A stretch of DNA of 64,000 nucleotides from JBCCJA01 sp039045975. Lineage in GTDB: Bacteria; Planctomycetota; Planctomycetia; Planctomycetales; Planctomycetaceae. The notes under the pieces are model-generated. The model saw only the letters and a list, made by a program, of their open reading frames with translations, did no database searches and was not told the DNA's origin. How positions within the stretch are numbered: position 1 is the stretch's first letter; each line of letters opens with the position of its first letter. Made by a program: the position numbers and the translations under genes. Positions 52,971 through 61,830 of the stretch are shown here, piece after piece. Where the stretch lies: the NCBI GenBank assembly GCA_039045975.1, contig JBCCJA010000010.1:13194-77193 (forward strand), in the 5' to 3' direction.

Positions 52971-53470
52971 GCGGGACCCGTAAAGACTTCGCCGCGACGC
53001 TCGTCCTCGTCCGCCACGCCGCCGCGAAGCCGGCGACGCCCGGACAGTCCGACTTTGACCGGGAGCTGACCGACGGTGCAGCCGAGCCGCTCGGCGATCT
53101 CGGCATCGAAATATTTTTTACCGCATTCGCGACCGCCGTCTTCTCGTCGCCGGCGAAACGAACGTTTACGACCGCATGCGAAATCGCCAACGGCTACGGA
53201 CTTACTCCTCCCGAAACGGACGAACGCCTTTATCAAGCGGCGGCAGACACTCTGCGTGAATTCGCATTCCGTAAATTAAATGAAGACGAAAGCCCGATCA
53301 TCGTGGCACACAATCCGGGCATCTCCCTGTTCGCGTCGCAGTTGGCCGGAGTCACGGTCCGTTTCGCCCCTGCCGGCTGGGCGGCATTCGGTTTCGAAGG
53401 GGAGGAGAGCTTGTCCGGCCGACGCTTACCGGAAGTAATTGAAATAAACGAAGACTGGGCCGATCGATGA
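52967..53470 (+). CDS. sixA: SixA-type phosphohistidine phosphatase
   Basis: This 167-residue protein is a histidine phosphatase with the RHA motif and His17 (LVLVRHAAAKPATPGQSDFD) as the phosphate acceptor, and a second His115 in VAHNPGISLF. The GTG overlaps the ppk stop by GTGA, so the two are coupled. The second half from about 53100 has clearly lower G+C than the first half and than ppk (for example the AT-run ATATTTTTTACC), which suggests a mosaic history or drift. SixA-like phosphatases remove phosphate from His residues on proteins, and PPK1 works through phospho-His, so a functional link with ppk is possible but inferred. The 27-bp inverted repeat follows. Confidence 0.85.
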   Translation: MSGTRKDFAATLVLVRHAAAKPATPGQSDFDRELTDGAAEPLGDLGIEIFFTAFATAVFSSPAKRTFTTACEIANGYGLTPPETDERLYQAAADTLREFAFRKLNEDESPIIVAHNPGISLFASQLAGVTVRFAPAGWAAFGFEGEESLSGRRLPEVIEINEDWADR

Positions 53471-53501
53471 CATGCGAGGTCGCCACGCGGCTGTCGCATA
53501 A

Positions 53502-53581
53502 AAGCCCGAGCGGTTACGCGAAGGGTCGATGAAGTCGGCGACCGCCACGTCGACCGACCCTTCGCGTAACCGCTCGGGCTT
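53502..53581. repeat. Perfect 27-bp inverted repeat between convergent sixA and RND genes
   Basis: Arms at 53502-53528 and 53555-53581 are perfect reverse complements with a 26-nt spacer. The arm begins AAGCCCGAGCGGTTACGC and continues with the GAAGGGTCG half. It lies 31 nt after the sixA stop and 8 nt before the end of the RND gene. It could serve as a bidirectional terminator. It has no GTAG head, so it is a different family from the 35749 and 48455 repeats. Confidence 0.8.
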
Positions 53582-53589
53582 GGATTTTG

Positions 53590-56500
53590 TTAAACGCCGG
53601 CGAGGGCCGGTTCGCGGGATGTTTCGCGGTCGAAGTCGAAGTCGGCGTCCGTTTCGGACTCGTCTTCTTCGTTCTCGCCGAACGGCTTCCCGCCGCCGAA
53701 GTTGCCGTAGATCTTATAAGTCGTCGGGACGAGGAACACGACGAGCACCGTCGCGAGCATCAGGCCGAAGCAGAGACTCGTCGCCATCGGGATCAAGATC
53801 TGGGCCTGAAAGCTGGTCTCGGTGAGCATCGGGATGAGCCCGGCTACGGTCGTCATCGATGTCAGCAGCACCGGCCGGAACCGTCGCCTGCCGGCGTCGA
53901 CGAGTGCCTCGTCGAGCGGCAGGCCGTCCCGGACGCGGTGGTTGATGAAATCGATCAGTACGATCGAGTCGTTTACGACGACCCCTGTCAGCGCGACCAT
54001 CCCGAACAGGCTGAATAGCGAGATCGGGATGTCCATGAACGCGTGGCCGATGATCGCGCCGACGAACCCGAACGGCACGATGAACATGATCAGCGCCGGC
54101 TGCAGGTAAGAGCGGAACTCGAGCGTCAGCAGCCCGTACATCAGGATCAACGCGATCACGAACCCGACCAGCAACGAGCCGGTCGACTCGGCGGTCTGTT
54201 CGGCCGCACCCTTCCAGCGAACTTCAACGCCGGGGTAGTCGGCGAGCAGGTCGGGCATGAACCCGGCCTTAAGGTCGGCGACGATATCCGACGCGTTGCC
54301 GACCGCCTCGTCGAGGTCGGACAGCACCGTGATCGAACGCAGCCCGTCGAGTCTTTGCACCTCCGACGGGCCGCGGCCGATCTCGATCTCGGCCAGTTCG
54401 CCGATCGGTCGTTCGAGCCCGTCGGGCGTGCGGACGCGGATGCCCTCGAAGTCGGCGAGGCTGCGGCGGTCCTCGGCCGGGAAGCGGACCATCAGCTTGA
54501 CCTCGTTGCGGCCGCGTTGCAGCCGCATCACCTCGGCCCCGTAGTAGGCGGCTCGGATCGTGTTCGTCAGCTGCGCCTGCGTGACGCCCAGCGAGAGGGC
54601 GTCGGGCTTCACGCGGATGCGGAACTCGGCCTTGCCGGGCTGGTCGTCGTCGGTCACGTCGAACACGCCGGGGTAGGTCGCGAGCTTCGCCTTCACCTTC
54701 TCGACGACCTCGGGCAGACGGGCCTCGGCGGTGCGGGACGCGAGGAGCTTGAACTCGACCGGCACCGGGGCGGGGCCGAAGCTGGGCGACTCAAACTGGA
54801 CGCTCTCGGCCCCGGCGATCTCGGGCGAGGCGGCCCGCCACTCGGCGACGAGTTGTTGGCTCGTGACGTTCCGGTCGGTCGTGTCCCACAGCTCGACGAA
54901 GACCTGCCCGACGTGCGGCCCGCCGCTGCGGGCCGCGGGGTTGGCCGGGTCGTTGATCGTCTGGTAGCCGACCGACCGGCGGACGACCTTGAACGGAGTT
55001 TTGCCGTTGAAGACGTGCTCGTCACCGATTTTGAATAGGGCCTGTTCGATCTCACGAGTCGCGTCGTCGGTGACGTCGGCAGGTGTCCCGTCGGGGTACG
55101 TGACGGTCGCGAGGATCGCGATGCTGTCGAGCTTCGGGAAGACGTTGAACGCCACGAAGCCGGCCTGGTAGTAGCCCAAAGTCGTCAGGAACCCGGCGAT
55201 CGCGATCGACACGACAATCCCCGGCGCCCGCAACGCCCACCGCAAGGCCGGGACGTAGTAGCGGTCCAAGAACGCGGCGAGACCGCGGTCGACCCTGGGG
55301 GTCACCTCGCCGGCGACGCGGAACATGGCGGGGATCACGCCGAGGACCGAGCAGGCGACGAACCCGCCGACCGTGGCCGCCACGACCGCCGCGATCTGCA
55401 GACTCAGCGGTGTTCCAGGCGCGGTGGCGATCGACGCGAGGAACGCCGCTTTCGCCACGACCGCTGCGCCGAGCAGCCAGCGGATCGGCGTCGGCAAATT
55501 CTCACGCAGCCGCGCGAGGAAGCCGTGCCCGCCCTCGTGACACAGGTGGCAGGGCAGAATCAGCAGGCTTTCGAACAGTGAGATCAGAAACGCCGCGACG
55601 AGCGCTGTCGGCATCACCGCGATGAATTTCCCCATGATCCCGCTGACAAAGAACATCGGGCAGAGCGCGATGATCGTCGTCGTCACCGCGGTGCAGACCG
55701 ACGGGAACACCTCCGCCGTGCCGTCGATCGCCGCCCGCCACCAACTCTTGCCCATCTCGCGGTGGGCATAGATATTCTCGCCGACGACGATCGCGTCGTC
55801 GACGATGATGCCCAGGCCCATCAGGAACGCGAACAGGCTGAGCATGTTCAGCGTCGCGCCGACGTAGAGCAGGATGATGCACGACCCGAGGATCGAGATC
55901 GGGATCCCCAGCGCGACCCAGAACGCCAGCCGCAGTTCCAAGAACAACGCGAGCGCGATGAACACGAGCAGCAGCCCCTGCGACCCGTTCCGCACGAGCA
56001 GGTCGATGCGGTCTTTCACATCGGTCGAGCGGTCGTCGAACGCCTTGATCGCGTAGCCCTCGGGCAGGCCGCGGCCGTCGATGTAGTCGCGGACCTGGGC
56101 CGTCATCGCCAGCAGGTCTTCCTGCTTCGTGCGGTCGACCGAAATGATCATCCCGGGCCGGCCGTCGATGTACGTCCGCGACACCGTGCCGGAGTCGAAC
56201 CCGTCTTTGACGACGCCGAGGTCGGCAACCGTCAGCGAAACGCCGTCGTCACCCGTTACGAGCGGCAGTTCGGCGACGCCGCGACCCGTCAGCCTCTTGT
56301 TGTCGCCTTTGAGCAGTACATCTTGCGAGGGGCCCTTCAGCGTGCCGCCCGGCAGTTCGATGTTCTCGTCCCGCAGACGGGTCGCGACGTCGAGCAACGA
56401 CAGGCCGTAGCGTCGTAACGCTTCCTCGGGCAGTTCGACGTCGATCTGGAACGGCCGCTCGCCGAGGATGTTTGCTTGCGACACGCCCGAGAGCGCGGCG

Positions 56501-57027
56501 ATCTCGGCCCGGACCTCTTCGGCCAGTTCGCGGAGCGCGACCTCATCGGCGAGGCGGGTCTCGTCGTCCCGCCCAGCGGGCGGCTCGGGCGCGATGATGC
56601 CGACGCGGATCGCCGCCTCGCGGAACGTGATCTGTTTGACTTCGTGGTCTTCAGCCAGTTCCGGGAAGAACGAGGCGATTTGATCGACCTCGGAACGCAC
56701 CTCGTTGACGATCTTCTGGACGTCGGGGACGTCGGCTTCGAGTTCTAGGATCACCGACCCGAGGCCGACCTGCGAAATCGACGTGCTCTCTTTGACGTAT
56801 TCGATCCCGGTCAGCGCCTCTTCGACCTTCTCGCAGATCGCGGCCGAGATCTCTTCCGGGTCGGCGCCCGGATAGGGGACGTTGATGAGGACGACCTCGA
56901 GCTCGAACTCGGGGAAGACCTCCCGCCGCAGCGTGAACAGGCTGATCGTGCCGACGACGACCAGCCCCGCCAGCAGCGTGTTCATCGCCGGCGTATTCTT
57001 AAGGGCCCAAGTGACGATCGTTTTCAT
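53590..57027 (-). CDS. RND efflux transporter, AcrB-family inner-membrane pump
   Basis: This 1145-residue protein has the RND duplication with 12 TM helices and two large periplasmic loops. TM1 is MNTLLAGLVVVGTISLF, and the VFPEFELEVVLINVPYPGAD start is typical. The proton-relay pair is intact (VDDAIVVGENIYAH, the Asp-Asp of TM4). The TM10-region motif reads VNDSIVLIDFI. PEFELEVVLIN and GLGSVILELEADVPD indicate the HAE/heavy-metal-drug group rather than canonical AcrB. It is the last gene of the MarR-adaptor-RND run, 45 nt after the adaptor. An outer-membrane factor is not in the run. Confidence 0.92.
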   Translation of the reverse strand: MKTIVTWALKNTPAMNTLLAGLVVVGTISLFTLRREVFPEFELEVVLINVPYPGADPEEISAAICEKVEEALTGIEYVKESTSISQVGLGSVILELEADVPDVQKIVNEVRSEVDQIASFFPELAEDHEVKQITFREAAIRVGIIAPEPPAGRDDETRLADEVALRELAEEVRAEIAALSGVSQANILGERPFQIDVELPEEALRRYGLSLLDVATRLRDENIELPGGTLKGPSQDVLLKGDNKRLTGRGVAELPLVTGDDGVSLTVADLGVVKDGFDSGTVSRTYIDGRPGMIISVDRTKQEDLLAMTAQVRDYIDGRGLPEGYAIKAFDDRSTDVKDRIDLLVRNGSQGLLLVFIALALFLELRLAFWVALGIPISILGSCIILLYVGATLNMLSLFAFLMGLGIIVDDAIVVGENIYAHREMGKSWWRAAIDGTAEVFPSVCTAVTTTIIALCPMFFVSGIMGKFIAVMPTALVAAFLISLFESLLILPCHLCHEGGHGFLARLRENLPTPIRWLLGAAVVAKAAFLASIATAPGTPLSLQIAAVVAATVGGFVACSVLGVIPAMFRVAGEVTPRVDRGLAAFLDRYYVPALRWALRAPGIVVSIAIAGFLTTLGYYQAGFVAFNVFPKLDSIAILATVTYPDGTPADVTDDATREIEQALFKIGDEHVFNGKTPFKVVRRSVGYQTINDPANPAARSGGPHVGQVFVELWDTTDRNVTSQQLVAEWRAASPEIAGAESVQFESPSFGPAPVPVEFKLLASRTAEARLPEVVEKVKAKLATYPGVFDVTDDDQPGKAEFRIRVKPDALSLGVTQAQLTNTIRAAYYGAEVMRLQRGRNEVKLMVRFPAEDRRSLADFEGIRVRTPDGLERPIGELAEIEIGRGPSEVQRLDGLRSITVLSDLDEAVGNASDIVADLKAGFMPDLLADYPGVEVRWKGAAEQTAESTGSLLVGFVIALILMYGLLTLEFRSYLQPALIMFIVPFGFVGAIIGHAFMDIPISLFSLFGMVALTGVVVNDSIVLIDFINHRVRDGLPLDEALVDAGRRRFRPVLLTSMTTVAGLIPMLTETSFQAQILIPMATSLCFGLMLATVLVVFLVPTTYKIYGNFGGGKPFGENEEDESETDADFDFDRETSREPALAGV

Positions 57028-57072
57028 GGCTCGCGGGGCACGCCTGGCGTGCCGGTCGGAACGTGGGGCGTG

Positions 57073-58557
57073 TTAGGACGAAATCTCGGAAGCGGCCGCG
57101 CCGCGCCGCAACGGCATGCCTTCGACCGCGAACGGCAGCGGCGAGACGACGAGCGCGTCGCCGGGCCGCACGGGCGAGACCGCCGCCGGCACGAGGACCT
57201 CGCCGTCGACCGTCTTCGACATCGGCACTTTCTCGATCGCGAGCTTTCCGTCGCGTTCGACCCACACGAAGCCGCCCGGGCGGACGGCGTTCTCCGGGAT
57301 CGCGATCAGTTCGTCGTCGGCGGTCGCGTGCAGGCGGATCTCGACGAACATCCCCCGCGCGAGCGCCCCCGGCGGCGCGATCGGCAGCCCCGCCGACCCG
57401 GCCCGCAGCGAGACCGACCGCGGCTCGGGCACGAGCAGGCGGACCGGCACGGTCCGCGTCGCCCGGTCGGCTCCGAGGCCTTCGATCCGGCACAGCTCCG
57501 CCGACCACGCGTAGGTGTTGCCCAGGACGTCGTAAGTCACCGTCGCCGGCACCGGCGGGAGTCGGTAGGCGTCGTCGATCCCGCCGTCGGGCCGCCAGCC
57601 GCTCGGCGGATGGGCCCGCACCCACGCGACTTCGACGTCTTCGAGCGGGCAGCGGACCTCGACGGCCGAGACGTCGTCGAGGATCGCGATCGGGTCGCCG
57701 CGACGCACGAAGTTGTCTTGCTCGACGGTGCTCTCGACGATCACGCCCGCGGCGGGGGCCCGCAGTTCGGTCCGCTGGAGGTCGGCCCGGGCCTGTTCGA
57801 GCCGGGCGTCGGCGAGCTCGACCGCCTGCTCCAGCCGCGGCCGGCTCGACTCCAGTTCCCGGAGTTTGCTCTCCAGTTCGACGACCGACGTCTTCGTCGT
57901 CGTGCGTGCCAGTAGGGCGTCGTCGACGTCGCGGGCCGTCCGGGCCCGGCCCTCCAGCCGTCGCAGCCGGTCGACGTCGCGGTCCCGCAATTCGAGCGCC
58001 TCGCGGGCAACGTCGAGGGCCGCCTGCGCGTTCGCCACATTCGTCCGCAGCTCCGCGACGAGGTTTCCGGCCTGGGCCTTCTCCTGTTCCCACTGCTTGA
58101 CGGCCAGCCGGAAGTCGGTCGGGTCGATCCGCGCGAGCAGTTCGCCCTTCTCGACGAAGCGGCCCGCCCGCAGGTTCTCGCCCCGCTCGACGATCCGGCC
58201 GTCGACCTCGGCCGCGACCGTGATCTCGCGGAACGGCACCACCGACCCGGTCGTGACGATGTCGAACGACTTTTTCGCCGTCCCGACCGGGACGGTCTCG
58301 ACGAGCGCGACCGGGGCGACGATCTCTTTCGCCGCCGGCGGCTCCCGCAGCGACGCGAGCGCCATAAAGCCGACCACGCCGCCGGCCAAGATCGCGACCG
58401 GCATCAGCAAGCCGACGGCCCGCGTGACCAGCGAGGGCCCCCTACGCGGGAGTTCGATCTTGCCCGATTCCGGCGCTTCGGGGCCGCCGTCGAGTTCGGG
58501 GACGTCGTCGTCCGGGGCGGTTTCGGGCGGCGGGTCGGCGAGGGTCGGACTGGACAT
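57073..58557 (-). CDS. RND-type periplasmic adaptor (HlyD/MFP) protein
   Basis: This 494-residue membrane fusion protein has an acidic cytoplasmic start, one TM helix (GLLMPVAILAGGVVGFMALA), then VETVPVGTAKKSFDIVTTGS, the biotinyl-lipoyl start TVAAEVDGRIVERGENLRAG, a helical hairpin (about 150-260) and the return lipoyl strand LRAPAAGVIVESTVEQDNFV. The C-terminal MFVEIRLHATADDELIAIPE and VWVERDGKLAIEKVPMS are typical. It links the RND pump to an unspecified outer-membrane channel. It lies 45 nt upstream of the RND gene and 45 nt downstream of marR in the same strand. Confidence 0.9.
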   Translation of the reverse strand: MSSPTLADPPPETAPDDDVPELDGGPEAPESGKIELPRRGPSLVTRAVGLLMPVAILAGGVVGFMALASLREPPAAKEIVAPVALVETVPVGTAKKSFDIVTTGSVVPFREITVAAEVDGRIVERGENLRAGRFVEKGELLARIDPTDFRLAVKQWEQEKAQAGNLVAELRTNVANAQAALDVAREALELRDRDVDRLRRLEGRARTARDVDDALLARTTTKTSVVELESKLRELESSRPRLEQAVELADARLEQARADLQRTELRAPAAGVIVESTVEQDNFVRRGDPIAILDDVSAVEVRCPLEDVEVAWVRAHPPSGWRPDGGIDDAYRLPPVPATVTYDVLGNTYAWSAELCRIEGLGADRATRTVPVRLLVPEPRSVSLRAGSAGLPIAPPGALARGMFVEIRLHATADDELIAIPENAVRPGGFVWVERDGKLAIEKVPMSKTVDGEVLVPAAVSPVRPGDALVVSPLPFAVEGMPLRRGAAASEISS

Positions 58558-58602
58558 GGCCGTGTCGGTCTCTTCGCAAGTCGGTGTACGGGCAGGACGC
58601 GG

Positions 58603-59097
58603 TCAGTCGGCGACCGGTTCAGGAATCTGTGCGTGGCCGTCCGCCGTTTTGGGCAAAAACGGCGTCTCGCGGTCCAAGTTCTCGACCATTTTCCTCAGCA
58701 GACGACGCAGATCAGCGACCTCGTCCTCGGTCATCCCGGCGAGCGCACGGGAACGGTTCTCCATCCCCAACGCGCGGATCGTCTTCCAGACCGGCTCCGC
58801 CCGGCTGGTCGGGCGGATCTGTTTCTTACGGCGGTCGGTCGGATCGGGGACGCGTTCGATCCAGCCGTCACGTTCCATGCGGTCGACGATCCGCACGACC
58901 GCCGACGGTTCGACCCGCAGCATCTCGGCCAGTTCCGTCTGCGGCACTTCGCCCCGCAACGCGAGGCAGCCCAGGACCTGACACTGCCGGAACGTGATGC
59001 CTACCTCGGCCAGCGACTCGTTCATGGTCGCTTCGATCGCATGGGCGGCGACGAACACCCAGAAGCCGACGGAGTCTTCGCAATCATGTTCGAGCAT
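58603..59097 (-). CDS. MarR-family transcriptional regulator
   Basis: This 164-residue winged-helix protein has the MarR fold: VFVAAHAIEATMNESLAEVG, TFRQCQVLGCLALRGEVPQT, LAEMLRVEPSAVVRIVDRME and the wing motif RDGWIERVPDPTDRRKKQIR with DPxDRRxxxI. It leads the RND operon on the minus strand and probably represses it in response to a small aromatic ligand. The spacer to the upstream cytochrome gene (59098-59148) holds an 8-bp inverted repeat that may be its operator. Confidence 0.92.
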   Translation of the reverse strand: MLEHDCEDSVGFWVFVAAHAIEATMNESLAEVGITFRQCQVLGCLALRGEVPQTELAEMLRVEPSAVVRIVDRMERDGWIERVPDPTDRRKKQIRPTSRAEPVWKTIRALGMENRSRALAGMTEDEVADLRRLLRKMVENLDRETPFLPKTADGHAQIPEPVAD

Positions 59098-59114
59098 GCC
59101 GGGACTGTACGTAC

Positions 59115-59148
59115 CCGGGCAATCGTTGACTAGGCAGTCTTTGCCCGG
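59115..59148. promoter_or_regulatory. Candidate MarR operator / promoter
   Basis: CCGGGCAA (59115-59122) and TTGCCCGG (59141-59148) form an inverted repeat with an 18-nt spacer, 17 nt upstream of the marR start. It lies in the only spacer of the marR-RND run and could serve autorepression. It is a sequence match only. Confidence 0.4.
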
Positions 59149-60534
59149 TCAGAGTTTTTTCAGGTATTCGAGCACCGCCCGCCGCTCCGCCTCGTCGAGC
59201 AGCAGCGGGTAGTCGTGCCCGGCCGACGAGTGCCCGACCTCCGACGTGTCGTAGTACCGACGCCGGTCGACGGTCGAGCGGAATTCGCCCGGCAGTCGGG
59301 CCGACTCGTCCGCCCGCAGCCCGACCCGCTCGAAGTCGTACGCGTCAGGGTCGGTCGGCCGGGCCCAGACCGCGGGCCGGTCGTCGGGATTCAACACGTG
59401 CCACAGCGTCGGCACCGACCCGTTGTGGAAATAGGGCGCCGACGCCCACACCCCGTCGAGCGGCGGGGCGACATAGCCCGACGGGTCTTCCAGTACGTCG
59501 TCCCGCCCGTAGAAATTCATCCACGACGACTGCAGCGACTCCCGGTCGGCGACCGTCAACGCGTCGTGCCGGACGCGGTCGGTGCCGATCTCGTCGAGCG
59601 GGATCATCCGCTCCGGATAGGTCCATTCGGGGTCGCCCTGTCCCCGGCCGTACGTGCCGTGGCACTCGGCACAGGTCGCCTCGAAGACGACCCGCCCGCG
59701 GGCCGCGAGCGTCTCGTCGACCGGGCCCGGATAGGCCGGCGGCTGGCAGGCCTCGATGTCGGCGAGCACCTTCTCGAACAGCGGCTCGGTCGCGAGCACG
59801 TCGGCCCGGCTGTTCGACGGGGCGAGCATGAACTGCATCAGCACCCGGTGATTCTTCGGCGCGAATCCGTCGATGTAGAGCTTCGACTTCTTCTTCGTCG
59901 TCCACCACGCCGGCGGGTCGACGTCGTGGTGCAGCAGCTCGCCCGTCCGCGGCCGGGCCGCGACGAGGTTCATGTCGTCGTCACGCAGGTAATCGAACAA
60001 GATGCCGAACACGACGGCGTTCGTCGTCCCGCGGGCCCTCGACAGTGGGATCGCCGCGACGCCGAGGTCGGTCGCCGCCAGCGGACGCCCGATCCGCACC
60101 TTCGCCATCACGACGTCTTCGACGAGCGACTGCAGGTCGATCTGCGTGTTCGGTGCCCCCGGGATCAGCTCGCCCGCGACCTGGCCGGCGTGACAGACGA
60201 AGCAGTTCGTCGCCCACGTCCCGTCCCGTGTCTCCGCGTACGCGAACGGCACGTCGCCCGCGTCGGCCGAGGCCGGCAGCCCGTAATGACGCCGGACCGC
60301 GGCCCGCCGTTCGGCCTCGGGCAGCGACTCCGCCTCGGCCCGCAGGTCGTCGGGCCAGGTCCGCCACGTCGCGTAGAACAGCTCCGCGTCGATGTTGCCT
60401 TCGACGATCGGCTGCTCCCGCAGCCCGCGGAAACCGTCGCTTTTCTGAAGACGCGGCACGTCGGGCGGTTCTGTCGCGAGGACCGGGGCGGCGGCCGCAA
60501 CGGCGAGCTTGGTGAGTCCTAGAATAACGCGCAT
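59149..60534 (-). CDS. Dihaem cytochrome c (planctomycete-type), putative
   Basis: From the ATG at 60534 the protein is 461 residues with a signal peptide (MRVILGLTKLAVAAAAPVLA). Two c-type haem motifs are clear: C111-x2-C114-H115 (NCFVCH) and C288-x2-C291-H292 (TCAECH). The region GKLYIDGFAPKNHRVLMQFM-like and YVAPPLDGVWASAPYFHNGS with a WHVL stretch resembles dihaem oxidoreductase/cytochrome c peroxidase-like proteins. The frame is open further upstream but adds only an unconserved tail. It is upstream of marR on the same strand. The substrate is unknown. Confidence 0.8.
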   Translation of the reverse strand: MRVILGLTKLAVAAAAPVLATEPPDVPRLQKSDGFRGLREQPIVEGNIDAELFYATWRTWPDDLRAEAESLPEAERRAAVRRHYGLPASADAGDVPFAYAETRDGTWATNCFVCHAGQVAGELIPGAPNTQIDLQSLVEDVVMAKVRIGRPLAATDLGVAAIPLSRARGTTNAVVFGILFDYLRDDDMNLVAARPRTGELLHHDVDPPAWWTTKKKSKLYIDGFAPKNHRVLMQFMLAPSNSRADVLATEPLFEKVLADIEACQPPAYPGPVDETLAARGRVVFEATCAECHGTYGRGQGDPEWTYPERMIPLDEIGTDRVRHDALTVADRESLQSSWMNFYGRDDVLEDPSGYVAPPLDGVWASAPYFHNGSVPTLWHVLNPDDRPAVWARPTDPDAYDFERVGLRADESARLPGEFRSTVDRRRYYDTSEVGHSSAGHDYPLLLDEAERRAVLEYLKKL

Positions 60535-60665
60535 GGGCAACGGATCGGCGGGTGGCGTATCCGGCCCGATTGTAGGACGAGCCGCCCGTCCGTCGGCACG
60601 TCGGGTCGACCCCGAGGTTCCCCCGGCCCAGAATGGGTCGTTTTGCACGCCAGCCGCCGCCCGTC

Positions 60666-61667
60666 ATGACCGCGTTCAACCTCATCGACCCGTTCGCCGG
60701 CGTCCCGGAGGAGACCGAAGACCCGGAAGACCTCATCGACGAGATCGTCGCGCTCAAGGAACGCGAAGACGCCACGATCCTCGCCCACTACTACGTCGAC
60801 GGCGAGATCCAAGACATCGCCGACTTCGTGGGCGACTCGCTGAAGCTCGCCCGCGACGCGACGACGGTCGAGAACCCGACGATCGTCTTCTCCGGCGTCC
60901 ACTTCATGGCCGAGTCGGCGAAGATCCTCAGCCCCGAAAAACGGGTGCTACTGCCCGACGAACGAGCCGGCTGCTCCCTCGCCGAAAGCTGCCCGCCCGA
61001 CAAGCTCGCCGCCTTTCAAGCCGAACTGCGGGCGAAGGGGCACGACTTCGTCACCGTCGCGTACATCAACACGACCGCGGCGGTAAAGAGTCTCGTCGAC
61101 TGGATCGTCACCAGCGGCAACGCCCGCGAGATCGTCGAACGCATCCCGCGTGACAAGGAGATCCTGTTCGTCCCCGACCGCCACCTCGGGCGGTATCTGT
61201 CCGAGGTCACGGGCCGCGAGATGATCCTCTGGCCCGGCAGCTGCATGGTGCACGAGATCTTCTCGCTGCAAGACCTCCGGCGGGCGAAACGGAACAACCC
61301 CGGCTGCGAGGTCGTCGCGCATCCCGAATGCCCGCAGGCGATCCTCGCCGAGGCCGACTTCATCGGCGGCACCGAGGCGATCCGCCGCTACTGCATCGCC
61401 GAACAGACGCCGAAGACCTACCTCGTCGCGACCGAGCCGGCGATGATCCACTCCCTCGAACAGGCCGCCCCCCGGCACACGTTCCTGATGGTCCCCGGGA
61501 TCATCCAGTCGAGCGGCAAAACCTGCGCCTGCAACCGCTGCCCCCACATGGCCCGCAACACGCTGACAAACCTGAGAAACTGCCTCCGCGACGGCACCCC
61601 GGAGATCATCTGGCAGGACTACTTCGCGGACGCGAAAGGGGTGTTGGAGCGGAGTTTGCTGAAGTAG
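60666..61667 (+). CDS. nadA: Quinolinate synthase A
   Basis: NadA condenses iminoaspartate with dihydroxyacetone phosphate to quinolinate and carries a 4Fe-4S cluster. From the ATG at 60666 it is 333 residues. Conserved segments are AHYYVDGEIQDIADFVGDSL, FSGVHFMAESAKILSPEKRV and LPDERAGCSLAESCP. Cluster Cys candidates lie in AGCSLAESC, CEVVAHPEC and CACNRCPHM. The C-terminal VPGIIQSSGKTCACNRCPHM is typical. nadB and nadC are not present. The REP-like pair at 61717-61802 follows. Confidence 0.96.
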   Translation: MTAFNLIDPFAGVPEETEDPEDLIDEIVALKEREDATILAHYYVDGEIQDIADFVGDSLKLARDATTVENPTIVFSGVHFMAESAKILSPEKRVLLPDERAGCSLAESCPPDKLAAFQAELRAKGHDFVTVAYINTTAAVKSLVDWIVTSGNAREIVERIPRDKEILFVPDRHLGRYLSEVTGREMILWPGSCMVHEIFSLQDLRRAKRNNPGCEVVAHPECPQAILAEADFIGGTEAIRRYCIAEQTPKTYLVATEPAMIHSLEQAAPRHTFLMVPGIIQSSGKTCACNRCPHMARNTLTNLRNCLRDGTPEIIWQDYFADAKGVLERSLLK

Positions 61668-61716
61668 CAGGGGAGGTCCGAGCGCAACGCGACTGGATGC
61701 CGCAGGCACAAGAGAA

Positions 61717-61802
61717 GTAGGTTAGGCTCCAGCCTGATGCGAGCGGTCGTTTAGCTGTGGAACTCGTGTGGAACGATGAAGTCAAACTGAAGCCTGCCCT
61801 AC
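61717..61802. repeat. Imperfect GTAG-headed inverted pair
   Basis: The left arm at 61717-61738 (GTAG then TTAGGCT-CC-AGCCTGA hairpin) and the right arm at 61781-61802 (ending in CTAC) are reverse complements in about 17 of 22 positions. The layout equals the GTAG-headed pairs at 35749 and 48455. It is downstream of nadA and upstream of the gene at 61831. Confidence 0.55.
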
Positions 61803-61830
61803 TTTAAGACCTACTTTCGGCTTCAAACCG

